A stretch of DNA of 13,963 nt from Clostridiales bacterium UBA4653 (GCA_002405565.1 DHMB01000080.1:1-13963); one strand, 5' to 3'. Positions 1 to 6,673 are shown, numbered from the stretch's first letter. Program-made: numbers and translations. Notes: generated from the letters alone by a model not told the origin.

Positions 1-14
1 AGTTGATAAGGCAT
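1..14 (-). CDS. Start of next hydrogenase-operon gene (partial, 4 full codons)
   Basis: An ATG at 14-12 on the minus strand opens a frame reading Met-Pro-Tyr-Gln before the window ends. A purine-rich ribosome binding site (GAAAGG) sits about 9 nt upstream, just after the stop of the ATPase gene at 46. In related clostridial operons the gene after the anti-sigma-like ATPase often encodes a ferredoxin-like protein with an [FeFe]-hydrogenase large-subunit C-terminal domain, whose start has a similar Met-x-Tyr pattern. That identity is inference from gene order; only the start codon and ribosome binding site are seen here. Confidence 0.4.
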
Positions 15-45
15 GGGATCGATCCTTTCTTTGCAAAAGCAAAAT

Positions 46-468
46 TCAGGTGTTGACCGTCATAGTTATTTTCGTTCCTTTTCCAAGCTCGGATTCGATC
101 TTCATCGAGTCCGTATTGCGCTTCATGTTCGGCAGACCCATTCCCGCGCCGAAGCCGAGATTACGGATGTTTTCCGGGGCTGTTGAAAAGCCTTCTCTCA
201 TCGCAAGCTCTATATCGGCAATGCCGGGGCCGTGGTCGTCCAATACCATTTCAATCCTGTCCGGAAAAACGGTTACGGTTGCAATTCCGCCGCCCGCATG
301 AATGACCATGTTTATTTCGCCTTCATACATGGCAATGGCGACTCTGCGTATAATGTCCGGCGGAAAACCGAGCATACGCAGATTTTTCTTGACCGTCACC
401 GAAGCTTCACCCGCAGAGGTGAAGTTTTCTCCGCTCACATCAAAAACGAACTGAAGCGGCTCGCTCAT
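46..468 (-). CDS. RsbW-like GHKL ATPase of hydrogenase operon (anti-sigma-factor-type ATP-binding protein)
   Basis: A 140-residue, single-domain cytoplasmic protein of the HATPase_c (GHKL) fold, related to the serine kinase/anti-sigma factors RsbW and SpoIIAB. The N box is seen as E49-x3-N53, the G1 box as D77-D78-H79-G80-P81-G82, the G2 region as G107-A-G-M-G-L112, and a terminal G-K-G-T near residue 130. No sensor, dimerisation or membrane segment is present, so it is not a full histidine kinase. The chosen start is the ATG at 468, which overlaps the stop of the upstream DRTGG gene as ATGA and implies translational coupling; an earlier in-frame start at 513 would lie deep inside that gene. 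In the family such proteins phosphorylate or sequester a partner. Its partner here is unknown, but the operon points to hydrogenase or redox control. Confidence 0.85.
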   Translation of the reverse strand: MSEPLQFVFDVSGENFTSAGEASVTVKKNLRMLGFPPDIIRRVAIAMYEGEINMVIHAGGGIATVTVFPDRIEMVLDDHGPGIADIELAMREGFSTAPENIRNLGFGAGMGLPNMKRNTDSMKIESELGKGTKITMTVNT

Positions 469-815
469 ATGCTTTCTGTCCTTCCGAGACCGCCGGAATA
501 AAGAATTCCGCAAGCCTCAAACATACGAAGGGGAGTCGTCATCACAACGATACCCGCTTCCTCCGCAAGAGAGAGCATTTCGTCCGTCGGGAGTTTACTG
601 CGGACAAAAACAATACAGCGCATATCCATCATTTCGGCGGTTCTGACAACCTGCGGATTGACAAGACCCGTGAGCAGCACCGCCTGATCCTTCACAAAGG
701 CGAGAACATCGCTCATCATGTCGCTTCCGCAAGCGGAGCAGACCTCCGATGACGCTTTGTCCGCGCAGGATCGTATCTGTGCGCCGAGAAGCTCGGCTAC
801 CCTTGAAATTTTCAT
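465..815 (-). CDS. DRTGG-domain protein of hydrogenase operon
   Basis: A 116-residue soluble protein matching the small stand-alone DRTGG-domain proteins found beside NuoE-type hydrogenase subunits. Seen are a C26-x2-C29 pair followed by G30-S-D-M-M-S-D, the LLTGL core at 47-51, NPQVVRTAE (53-61), the hydrophobic strand CIVFVRSK (67-74), and a C-terminal segment with C102. The DRTGG domain is also found in phosphotransacetylase N-termini and in CBS-domain proteins. It is thought to bind a regulatory ligand, but its biochemical role is not settled. The literal D-R-T-G-G string is absent, which is common in this subfamily. The gene lies 25 nt after the NuoE-like gene, has an AAAGG ribosome binding site, and overlaps the next gene by 4 nt. 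Confidence 0.82.
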   Translation of the reverse strand: MKISRVAELLGAQIRSCADKASSEVCSACGSDMMSDVLAFVKDQAVLLTGLVNPQVVRTAEMMDMRCIVFVRSKLPTDEMLSLAEEAGIVVMTTPLRMFEACGILYSGGLGRTESI

Positions 816-840
816 GTAAAACTACCTTTCGGAAAAACGA

Positions 841-1335
841 TCATTCGTATTCTTTAAGTATCTTCGGAATATCGGCAACTGTGAGTCTGCCGTAAACCTC
901 TCCGTTGATCGTAAGTACGGGAGCGAGACCGCACGCGCCTATGCAACGTGTCGCCTCAAAGCTGTACTTGCCGTCCGGAGTCGTTTCGCCGGGGCCGATA
1001 CCGATGATTTCGGTGATCTTGTCCGCAATCTGACCGGAGCCCTTTACGTAGCAAGCCGTGCCGAGACATACCGCGATTGCGACCTTGCCTTCGGGGTTGA
1101 GCTTGAACTGCGAATAGAACGTTGCGACTCCGTAGACTTCGGCAAGCGAAACGCCGAGTCCCTCTGCGATGATCGTCTGGACTTCTATCGGCAGATAGCC
1201 GTAGATTTCCTGCGCGCCCTGAAGAACGGGAAGCATATTGCCCTGCATGTTTTTGTACTTTTCGATTACTTCGAGAAGTCTTGCTTTCTGCTCTTCCGTG
1301 CCGCTGAATGTGACTGTCGTCATTTTCTTTTTCAT
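841..1335 (-). CDS. nuoE: NuoE-like [2Fe-2S] subunit of NAD(P)-linked/bifurcating [FeFe] hydrogenase
   Basis: A 164-residue thioredoxin-like [2Fe-2S] ferredoxin of the NuoE/HydC/HndA family. It is the small electron-transfer subunit that works with a NuoF-like flavoprotein in NADH dehydrogenase or electron-bifurcating hydrogenase complexes. The four cluster ligands appear as C90-x4-C95 and C131-x3-C135 (within RCIGACG). The N-terminal helical part contains the family signature around Y45-G-Y-L-P and E64-V-Y-G-V-A-T-F-Y. The ATG at 1335 is chosen because an AGGAGGG element lies upstream at 1350-1356; a TTG 14 codons earlier overlaps that element and is unlikely. NuoF and HydA are not in the window. 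With the downstream DRTGG and GHKL genes, the context favours a hydrogenase operon over respiratory complex I. Confidence 0.9.
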   Translation of the reverse strand: MKKKMTTVTFSGTEEQKARLLEVIEKYKNMQGNMLPVLQGAQEIYGYLPIEVQTIIAEGLGVSLAEVYGVATFYSQFKLNPEGKVAIAVCLGTACYVKGSGQIADKITEIIGIGPGETTPDGKYSFEATRCIGACGLAPVLTINGEVYGRLTVADIPKILKEYE

Positions 1336-1349
1336 AACTGAGAATTGAG

Positions 1350-1356
1350 CCCTCCT
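1350..1356 (-). promoter_or_regulatory. Ribosome binding site deciding the NuoE-like start
   Basis: AGGAGGG reads on the minus strand 14 nt before the ATG at 1335. The spacing is long, but no closer element exists. It excludes the upstream TTG at 1377 as the true start. Confidence 0.65.
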
Positions 1357-1418
1357 GTGTTTTAGTTGCACGCGCAACGCAGACCCGGAAAATCCGCGTC
1401 ACGCACACGCTTGATATC

Positions 1419-1447
1419 ATTATACTATATATCGATATAAATATCTA
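1419..1447 (-). promoter_or_regulatory. Promoter of the hydrogenase-associated operon
   Basis: A consensus TATAAT (1424-1419) is preceded at 17 nt by TAGATA (1447-1442), a 4 of 6 match to TTGACA. This predicts a transcript starting near 1412 with an untranslated leader of about 75 nt before the NuoE-like gene. A short inverted repeat GTTGC-N4-GCAAC lies in that leader (1365-1378). The upstream DNA is A-tract rich. Confidence 0.55.
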
Positions 1448-1589
1448 TACCTTTTTGAAAAAAAGTACCGAAAAAATGTGAAATTATGTGACAAATCATG
1501 TATAAATTTCTCCCGCGCGAGGTATAAACGAACATTTTGAGACTTTAATTCTTGAAAAAGCAAATTATACAAATGAATAAAATGGCCGC
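1448..1589. other. AT-rich non-coding spacer upstream of the hydrogenase operon
   Basis: No credible gene is present; a 71-codon minus-strand frame here has a low-complexity, Phe/Tyr-rich translation and no ribosome binding site. The spacer holds several A-tracts, a direct repeat of TGTGA at 1477-1481 and 1487-1491 (10-bp period), and a TTATAC-N4-GAATAA element at 1565-1580 that is one base off a palindrome found elsewhere in the window. Confidence 0.5.
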
Positions 1590-1590
1590 A

Positions 1591-1624
1591 AAAGAAAAAG
1601 CACGGCGTTTTAGCCATGCTTTTC
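1591..1624 (-). terminator. Rho-independent terminator of the aldolase gene
   Basis: On the minus strand, an 11-bp stem (arms 1623-1613 and 1606-1596, one G-U pair) with a 6-nt loop is followed by a T-rich run broken by one C. It begins about 17 nt after the aldolase stop codon and separates that gene from the hydrogenase operon. Confidence 0.8.
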
Positions 1625-1640
1625 GAGATATACAATTGTA

Positions 1641-2603
1641 TTATTTACCGACGATATGGAATGCGAACCCGCCGATTTCGTCCTTGAAATAGACGAATTT
1701 CAGCTTGCCCTTGTCGTCGTATGTCGCTGTCGACATGTCTGCGGCAAAGCCCTGATTTTCAAGGAAGGCGAGGGCGCGGAAGGGGAAGTTGCAGCCGACG
1801 GCGATGTGACCGTTCGTGCCGCGGTAAGGATTTTTCATAACCTCAAAGAGCGTTCCCGCAAAGATACCGCCGGTTCTTTCGTCGGGGGTGAGCATTGCGA
1901 AGCGGCAGAGCTTGTCGACCGTCGCGCGGCAGTCGTCCTCGTTCTTTGCGTTTATGCCGATGTGTTTGAGGAAGAAGCCGTGCATTTTTGCAACAGCCTG
2001 ATATGTCAGACGGGTGATTTCTTCGTAGTTCTCGCTCTTTATAAGCGACTCCTTGACCATGAAGCTGCCTCCGCAGGCAACAACGCAGGGCAGGGAGAGA
2101 TAATCCATCATGTTGTCAAGGCTGACGCCGCCCGTCGGCATAAAGTGCAGACCCTTATAGGGGGCGGACATAGCTTTGATTGCCGCCGCGCCGCCGTTTG
2201 CTTCCGCAGGGAAAAACTTGACGGTGTCAAGTCCGAGAGCCATAGCCTGCTCCATTTCGCCGCAGGTTGCGCAGCCGGGAACGACAGTCACACCTTTTGA
2301 AAGGCAGTATTTGACGTTTTCGGGGTTGAAGCCGGGGGAGACGATGAATTTTGCGCCCGCTTCGACCGCCGCGTCCGCCTGCTCGCGCGTCAGAACCGTT
2401 CCCGCGCCGACGAGCATTTCGGGGAGCTCCGCCGTAATTCTTCTTATAGCTTCTGCGGCTGCCTCTGTGCGGAAGGTGATTTCCGCGCACATAATGCCGC
2501 CCTTCATAAGCGCTTTGCAAAGCGGAACTGCCTTTTCTGCGTCCTCAATCTTGACGACCGGCACAATTCCGCAAAGCTCTATTTGCGTTAATACGTCATT
2601 CAT
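1641..2603 (-). CDS. kdgA: KDPG/KHG aldolase with C-terminal VOC-like domain
   Basis: Bifunctional 2-keto-3-deoxy-6-phosphogluconate / 2-keto-4-hydroxyglutarate aldolase (Eda type), a cytoplasmic class I aldolase releasing pyruvate and, from KDPG, glyceraldehyde 3-phosphate. Residues 1-205 form the TIM barrel. Visible family residues are E41 and R45 (EITFR), GAGTVLT (66-72), SPGFNPE (89-95) and the Schiff-base lysine K129 in TVKFFPAE. At 320 residues the protein is about 110 longer than E. coli Eda. The extra part (about 212-320) starts with KHIGINA and ends with FAFHIVGK, resembling a half-length glyoxalase/VOC fold. Such fusions occur in clostridial aldolases, but the added domain's role is unknown to me. 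An ATG at 2603 follows GGAGG at 12 nt. It is divergent from uxaC, which fits hexuronate catabolism, and has its own terminator. Confidence 0.9.
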   Translation of the reverse strand: MNDVLTQIELCGIVPVVKIEDAEKAVPLCKALMKGGIMCAEITFRTEAAAEAIRRITAELPEMLVGAGTVLTREQADAAVEAGAKFIVSPGFNPENVKYCLSKGVTVVPGCATCGEMEQAMALGLDTVKFFPAEANGGAAAIKAMSAPYKGLHFMPTGGVSLDNMMDYLSLPCVVACGGSFMVKESLIKSENYEEITRLTYQAVAKMHGFFLKHIGINAKNEDDCRATVDKLCRFAMLTPDERTGGIFAGTLFEVMKNPYRGTNGHIAVGCNFPFRALAFLENQGFAADMSTATYDDKGKLKFVYFKDEIGGFAFHIVGK

Positions 2604-2627
2604 TGTATTATAAAACCTCCGTTTTCG

Positions 2628-2656
2628 GCGGACATTACGTCCGCAAATATTTTGCG
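2628..2656. promoter_or_regulatory. Overlapping palindromes at the aldolase transcription start (candidate operator)
   Basis: Two inverted repeats abut: GCGGAC-N5-GTCCGC (2628-2644) and CGCAAA-TAT-TTTGCG (2642-2656). The second sits at the predicted +1 of the aldolase promoter, and the first would form a hairpin at the 5' end of its mRNA. The placement suits a repressor of the LacI or GntR type responding to a uronate, but no regulator gene is in the window. Confidence 0.5.
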
Positions 2657-2661
2657 ACTAA

Positions 2662-2690
2662 ATTATATAATATTTTATTGCATTTGTAAA
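2662..2690 (-). promoter_or_regulatory. Promoter of kdgA
   Basis: TTTACA (2690-2685) and TATAAT (2667-2662) on the minus strand with a 17-nt spacer are a near-consensus housekeeping promoter (5 of 6 and 6 of 6). Transcription would start near 2655, inside the CGCAAA-N3-TTTGCG palindrome. Confidence 0.7.
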
Positions 2691-2706
2691 GATTTTATTG
2701 TATAAT
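2678..2706 (+). promoter_or_regulatory. Candidate promoter of uxaC
   Basis: TATAAT at 2701-2706 has a weak TTGCAT at 2678-2683, 17 nt upstream. Its -35 region interleaves with that of the divergent kdgA promoter, so the two polymerases would compete for the same DNA. A second TATAAT at 2761-2766 is too close to the start codon to be useful. GC-rich inverted repeats at 2718-2753 would fold in the 5' leader. Confidence 0.45.
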
Positions 2707-2783
2707 TTATTCGGAAACCGCTTGCGCCGCCGATTTTGGGCGGTTTGCGGCGGAAAAAAGTATAATTTTTTGAGGAGACGGCT

Positions 2784-4235
2784 ATGAATAAATTTATGGA
2801 CGACGATTTTTTGCTCGACTCCGAGGTTGCGCAAATGCTCTATCACACATATGCGGCGAACCTGCCGATAATCGATTATCATTGCCATATCGACGCGGCA
2901 GACATAGCGAATGACAAGCGTTATGAAAACATAACGGAGCTCTGGCTCGGCGCGGATCATTACAAATGGAGAGCTATGCGGTCGTGCGGGATAAGCGAAC
3001 GTCTTATCACGGGCGACGCATCGGATTATGATAAATTTGAGGCGTATTGTTCGGCGATGCCGTCGCTCATCGGAAACCCGCTTTATCATTGGTCACATCT
3101 TGAACTCCGTCGCTACTTTGATTTCGACGGAATTCTCTGTCCCGATACATGTCGCTACGTATGGGAGCTGACAAAGGAAAAGCTCGCAGAGCCGGAAATG
3201 AGCGCAAGGGGAATAATGAGACAGTCAAACGTCAAGCTCATATGCACGACAAACGACCCGACGGAAAACCTTGAATATCATTTGGCGATAAGAGAGGACA
3301 AGGATTTTGACATTCCCGTTCTCCCCGCATTCCGTCCGGACAAGGCGATGTATGTCGAAAGAGCGGAATTCGCTCCTTATATAAAGAAGCTCTCCGAATG
3401 CTCCGGCACGGAGATAAAGGATTTTGCAACTCTTTGCGATGTTCTCGGAAAGAGAATCGAATATTTTGACATTCTCGGTTGCCGCACGGCGGATCACGGT
3501 ATGGACGACACAATCCTCTTTGACGGTTCCGTTACGGCTTCGCAGGCGGAAGCGGCGGCAGACGTCATTTTCCGCAGAGCGGCAGCAGGCGAAAAAATCG
3601 ACCCCGAAACGGCAAGAATATACAGAAGCGCGCTTATCCGCAAGCTCGCAAAGCAGTACACAAAGCGCGGATGGGTTATGCAGATACATTTCGGCGCGCT
3701 GAGAAACGTCAGCCCCGCAATGTTCGGCAAGCTCGGCGCCGACGCGGGCTACGATACGATCCACGGCGGCAGCGGCAGAATAGCTTCGCTTGCGGCAATG
3801 CTCGGCGCGCTTGAAAACGAGGCGATTCTTCCGAAGACGATAGCATATTCGCTCAACCCCGCAGAAAACACGGCTGTTGCGGCGCTCATCGGCTGCTTCC
3901 AGCGCACGGGGGACGAGATGGAGGGGCTTCAGTGTATGCCCAAGATGCAACAGGGCAGTGCCTGGTGGTTCAACGACCATATCGACGGTATGAAAGCACA
4001 GCTTACGACCCTTGCGGCGCAGTCCGCTCTCGGAAAGTTTGTCGGTATGACGACGGACTCCCGCAGCTTCCTCTCATACACGCGCCACGAATATTTCCGT
4101 CGCGTGCTTTGCTCGGTGCTCGGAGGCTATGTCGAAAGAGGCGAATATCCGCTTGACGTCGACGCGCTCGCGCAGATGGTCTGCGATATCTGCTATAACA
4201 ACACAAAGGATTTCTTTGAATTCAGAGTTGTCTGA
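2784..4235 (+). CDS. uxaC: Glucuronate (uronate) isomerase UxaC
   Basis: A 483-residue cytoplasmic enzyme that isomerises D-glucuronate to D-fructuronate and D-galacturonate to D-tagaturonate, the first intracellular step of hexuronate breakdown. Length fits the family (E. coli about 470). The N-terminal D31-Y-H33-C-H35-I-D carries the HxH metal-site motif of this amidohydrolase-superfamily barrel. Other family stretches are HWSHLELRRYF near 94-104, GWVMQIHFGALRN in the second half, and MTTDSRSFLSYTRHEYFRR near the C-terminus. The ATG at 2784 follows GAGGAG at 6 nt. Divergent to the KDPG aldolase, it suggests a uronate-to-KDPG route, although the reductase, dehydratase and KDG kinase genes are not in the window. 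No T-rich terminator follows it. Confidence 0.95.
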   Translation: MNKFMDDDFLLDSEVAQMLYHTYAANLPIIDYHCHIDAADIANDKRYENITELWLGADHYKWRAMRSCGISERLITGDASDYDKFEAYCSAMPSLIGNPLYHWSHLELRRYFDFDGILCPDTCRYVWELTKEKLAEPEMSARGIMRQSNVKLICTTNDPTENLEYHLAIREDKDFDIPVLPAFRPDKAMYVERAEFAPYIKKLSECSGTEIKDFATLCDVLGKRIEYFDILGCRTADHGMDDTILFDGSVTASQAEAAADVIFRRAAAGEKIDPETARIYRSALIRKLAKQYTKRGWVMQIHFGALRNVSPAMFGKLGADAGYDTIHGGSGRIASLAAMLGALENEAILPKTIAYSLNPAENTAVAALIGCFQRTGDEMEGLQCMPKMQQGSAWWFNDHIDGMKAQLTTLAAQSALGKFVGMTTDSRSFLSYTRHEYFRRVLCSVLGGYVERGEYPLDVDALAQMVCDICYNNTKDFFEFRVV

Positions 4236-4254
4236 AAAGCATAAAACGTCTTGA

Positions 4255-4272
4255 TTTATACGGAAGTATAAA
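4255..4272. promoter_or_regulatory. TTATAC-N4-GTATAA palindrome upstream of mrp
   Basis: Perfect 7-bp arms TTTATAC / GTATAAA enclose GGAA. Flanking ACGTCT (4246-4251) and AGACGT (4284-4289) form an outer inverted repeat. No T-run follows, so it is not a normal terminator. The same core palindrome occurs upstream of clpC at 10955-10970, which favours a protein-binding site. Confidence 0.45.
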
Positions 4273-4323
4273 ACCCAAAACCGAGACGTCATCAATAAAA
4301 AACGAAAAAGAAGGTAAATTATA

Positions 4324-5169
4324 ATGTCAGAAGGCTGCACACACGATTGCTCATCCTGCTCGCAGAACTGCGCGTCAAAGCAGGGCGGAGCACCCACATT
4401 TGAAAAAACAAACGATCTCTCAAGAATAAAGAAAACGATTGCCGTTGTCAGCGGCAAGGGCGGCGTCGGAAAGACTCTCGTTTCATCTATGCTCGCCGTC
4501 GAGCTCCACAGAAGAGAGCTGAAGACCGCAATCATCGACGCGGACGTAACAGGCCCTTCGATACCGAAGGCGTTCGGACTGAAAGGTCTCTGCGAGGCGG
4601 CTCCGCTCGGCGGGATTATGCCCGTAAAAACGACGACGGGAATCGAGACGGTCAGCGTAAATCTTCTCCTTGAAGATACCTCGTCTCCCGTTCTCTGGAG
4701 AGGCCCCGTCATTGCAGGAATGGTCAAACAGTTCTGGACGGACGTCATCTGGGGAGACGTTGACGTTATGGTCATCGACTGCCCGCCCGGCACGGGAGAC
4801 GTTCCGCTGACGGTGTTCCAGTCGATTCCCGTTGACGGAATCATAATCGTGACAAGCCCGCAGGATCTCGTTTCGCTGATCGTTTCAAAGGCTGTCAATA
4901 TGGCAAAGCTGATGAATATTCCGATAATCGGTATCGTTGAAAATATGAGCTATGTCGAATGTCCCGATTGCGGAAAGAAGATCGAGGTGTTCGGCAAGAG
5001 CCATACGGAGGAGACTGCAAAGCAGTTCGGAATTCCCGTTCTTGCGAGAATACCGATAAATCCCGAGCTTGCGTCGCAATGCGACAAGGGTGTGATCGAG
5101 CTGTTCGAGGGCGACTGGATGTCTGCCGTTGCGGACGCCGTCGAGGCACAGCCGACAAGAGAAAGATGA
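4324..5169 (+). CDS. mrp: Mrp/NBP35-family Fe-S carrier P-loop ATPase
   Basis: A 281-residue cytosolic MinD/ParA-like ATPase of the Mrp/ApbC/NBP35 group, which binds a [4Fe-4S] cluster and is thought to pass it to apoproteins. The deviant Walker A is G44-K-G-G-V-G-K-T51, the switch II motif is D152-C-P-P-G-T-G-D159, and the cluster-bridging pair is C213-x2-C216. The N-terminus adds four cysteines at 5, 9, 12 and 16 (C-x3-C-x2-C-x3-C), as in many clostridial Mrp proteins, and could hold a second cluster. There is no N-terminal DUF59 domain. The ribosome binding site is AAGAAGG, 9 nt upstream of the ATG. The stop overlaps the start of rimI as ATGA, implying coupled translation. The substrate is unknown; Fe-S enzymes such as the nearby hydrogenase are possible clients. 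Confidence 0.92.
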   Translation: MSEGCTHDCSSCSQNCASKQGGAPTFEKTNDLSRIKKTIAVVSGKGGVGKTLVSSMLAVELHRRELKTAIIDADVTGPSIPKAFGLKGLCEAAPLGGIMPVKTTTGIETVSVNLLLEDTSSPVLWRGPVIAGMVKQFWTDVIWGDVDVMVIDCPPGTGDVPLTVFQSIPVDGIIIVTSPQDLVSLIVSKAVNMAKLMNIPIIGIVENMSYVECPDCGKKIEVFGKSHTEETAKQFGIPVLARIPINPELASQCDKGVIELFEGDWMSAVADAVEAQPTRER

Positions 5170-5627
5170 CGGCGGAACCCGTCATAACCGATATGGACTC
5201 CATGGGGGCAAGGCAGGCGGCGGAGCTTGAAAAACGTTGCTTTTCCTGCCCCTGGGAGCTTGAAGAATATGAAAAATCGAGACAGCGTGACGATTTCACC
5301 TGTCTCTGCGCTTATATCGGCGGGGAATTTGCCGGATTTCGTATGGCGTTTCACGTCCTTGACGAGTGTCACCTCCTTGACATTGCGACGGATGAAAAAT
5401 TCCGCAGGCAGGGCATTGGGGCGGCGCTTATCCGCGAACTTATGAAAAGAGCGGGGAAGAAGGACGGTAGCGTAATTTATCTGGAAGTCAGAGAGAAAAA
5501 CCAAGCCGCAAGAGGACTTTACGAAAAGCTCGGCTTTGTACCCGTCGGCAAGAGAAAAGATTATTACAAATATCCGACGGATGACGCCGTGCTTTACACG
5601 CTCACCCTCGGAGAGGAGAAACATTGA
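5166..5627 (+). CDS. rimI: Ribosomal-protein-alanine N-acetyltransferase RimI
   Basis: A 153-residue GNAT-fold acetyltransferase that acetylates protein N-termini, classically ribosomal protein S18. Seen are the N-terminal C25-F-S-C-P-W30 motif typical of RimI, strand 4 LLDIATDEKFR leading into the acetyl-CoA loop R80-R-Q-G-I-G85, LEVREKNQAARGLYEKLGF (107-124), and KRKDYY (129-134), where RimI has its catalytic tyrosine region. The ATG at 5166 overlaps the mrp stop by 4 nt, and the gene's own TGA overlaps the TTG start of tsaD. The rimI-tsaD pairing is common in Bacillota, where tsaE and tsaB often precede it; those two are absent here and mrp takes their place. Confidence 0.92.
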   Translation: MTAEPVITDMDSMGARQAAELEKRCFSCPWELEEYEKSRQRDDFTCLCAYIGGEFAGFRMAFHVLDECHLLDIATDEKFRRQGIGAALIRELMKRAGKKDGSVIYLEVREKNQAARGLYEKLGFVPVGKRKDYYKYPTDDAVLYTLTLGEEKH

Positions 5628-6640
5628 AAATACTCGGAATTGAAAGCTCGTGCGACGAGACTGCCGCCGCCGTGCTTGAATGTGAGAACGGAAAATTCAC
5701 CGTTCTCTCGGATAAGGTTGCCTCGCAGATTGAAATGCACGCCCGCTACGGAGGAGTCGTGCCGGAAATCGCAAGCAGGGCGCATTGTGAGATAATATCG
5801 AAAATAACGTATGACGCGCTCTCCGAAGCCGGCGTGACGATAGCGGATATCGACGCAATCGCCGTGACGGCTTACCCGGGACTCATCGGGGCGCTTCTCG
5901 TCGGCGTAAATTTTGCAAAGGGACTTGCGTATTCGAGCGGGAAGCCGCTTGTCGCTGTTGACCATATAAAGGGTCATATCGCGGCAAACTACGTTTCCGA
6001 AAACCGTCCCGAACCGCCGTATATCGCCTTTGTTGCGTCCGGCGGGCATACGTCGATTGTAAGAGTCAACGGTTACGACAGTCACACCGTCATCGGCGGA
6101 ACGAGAGACGACGCCATGGGCGAGGCGTTTGATAAGGTCGCGCGGGTTATGGGCATGCCTTATCCCGGCGGCGCGGCTATGGACAAGCTCGCCTATGAAG
6201 GAAAGGCAGTTTTGCCGTTTCCGTCCGCGGCGATACGCGACGATTCGCTCGACTTCTCGTTTTCGGGAATTAAAACGGCTGTCCTGAACTACATAAATTC
6301 GACGGCGCAGAAGGGCGAAGAGCTGAACCGGGCAGATGTTGCGGCGAGCTTCTGTCGCGCGGCTGTTTCTTCGGTATCGACGAAGCTCTCGCTTGCGATC
6401 GACCGCAATCCCGATATAAAAGCGGTTGCGCTTGCGGGCGGCGTCGCGGCGAATTCTCACCTGCGCGCGGAGATGGAAAAGCTCTGCAAATCGAAGGGGC
6501 TTCCGCTCTATTATCCCGAGAAAAAGTACTGCGGCGACAACGCCGTGATGATTGCCGTCGCGGGGTACTTTGAGTATATCAAAGGTAACATCGCGCCCCT
6601 CTCATTAAACGCCGAAGCGGCGCGTTTTGAGGACGTGTGA
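5624..6640 (+). CDS. tsaD: tRNA N6-threonylcarbamoyladenosine transferase TsaD
   Basis: A 338-residue ASKHA-fold catalytic subunit that transfers threonylcarbamoyl from TC-AMP to A37 of ANN-decoding tRNAs, together with TsaB and TsaE. Metal ligands are visible as H114-x3-H118 (DHIKGHI) and D305 (CGDNA). GVVPEIASRAH (44-54), ASGGHT (138-143) and ALAGGVAANS (269-278) are family hallmarks, and the length is typical. The start is a TTG at 5624-5626 placed 6 nt after AGGAG and overlapping the rimI stop; the Kae1-type N-terminus MKILGIESSCDET confirms it. No terminator is evident downstream, so read-through into dnaD is possible. Confidence 0.96.
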   Translation: MKILGIESSCDETAAAVLECENGKFTVLSDKVASQIEMHARYGGVVPEIASRAHCEIISKITYDALSEAGVTIADIDAIAVTAYPGLIGALLVGVNFAKGLAYSSGKPLVAVDHIKGHIAANYVSENRPEPPYIAFVASGGHTSIVRVNGYDSHTVIGGTRDDAMGEAFDKVARVMGMPYPGGAAMDKLAYEGKAVLPFPSAAIRDDSLDFSFSGIKTAVLNYINSTAQKGEELNRADVAASFCRAAVSSVSTKLSLAIDRNPDIKAVALAGGVAANSHLRAEMEKLCKSKGLPLYYPEKKYCGDNAVMIAVAGYFEYIKGNIAPLSLNAEAARFEDV

Positions 6641-6673
6641 CAGATATATTTACCTTTTTCTCTCGTCCTCAGG

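Noticed and set aside
1420..1635. 71-codon minus-strand frame in the hydrogenase spacer
   Set aside because: It spans the aldolase terminator and the A-tract spacer, ends at the hydrogenase promoter, has low-complexity translation and no ribosome binding site.
1656..2300. 214-codon plus-strand open frame
   Set aside because: Lies antisense inside the clearly conserved KDPG aldolase gene; the translation has no recognisable domain and there is no ribosome binding site.
3225..3980. 251-codon minus-strand open frame
   Set aside because: Antisense to uxaC, Arg/Cys-rich shadow translation; the plus strand carries a complete conserved enzyme.
4074..4898. 274-codon minus-strand open frame
   Set aside because: Overlaps the end of uxaC and the mrp Walker motifs in antisense; Ser/Thr/Pro-rich shadow composition.
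5594..6460. 288-codon minus-strand open frame
   Set aside because: Antisense to tsaD; Arg-rich shadow translation without motifs.
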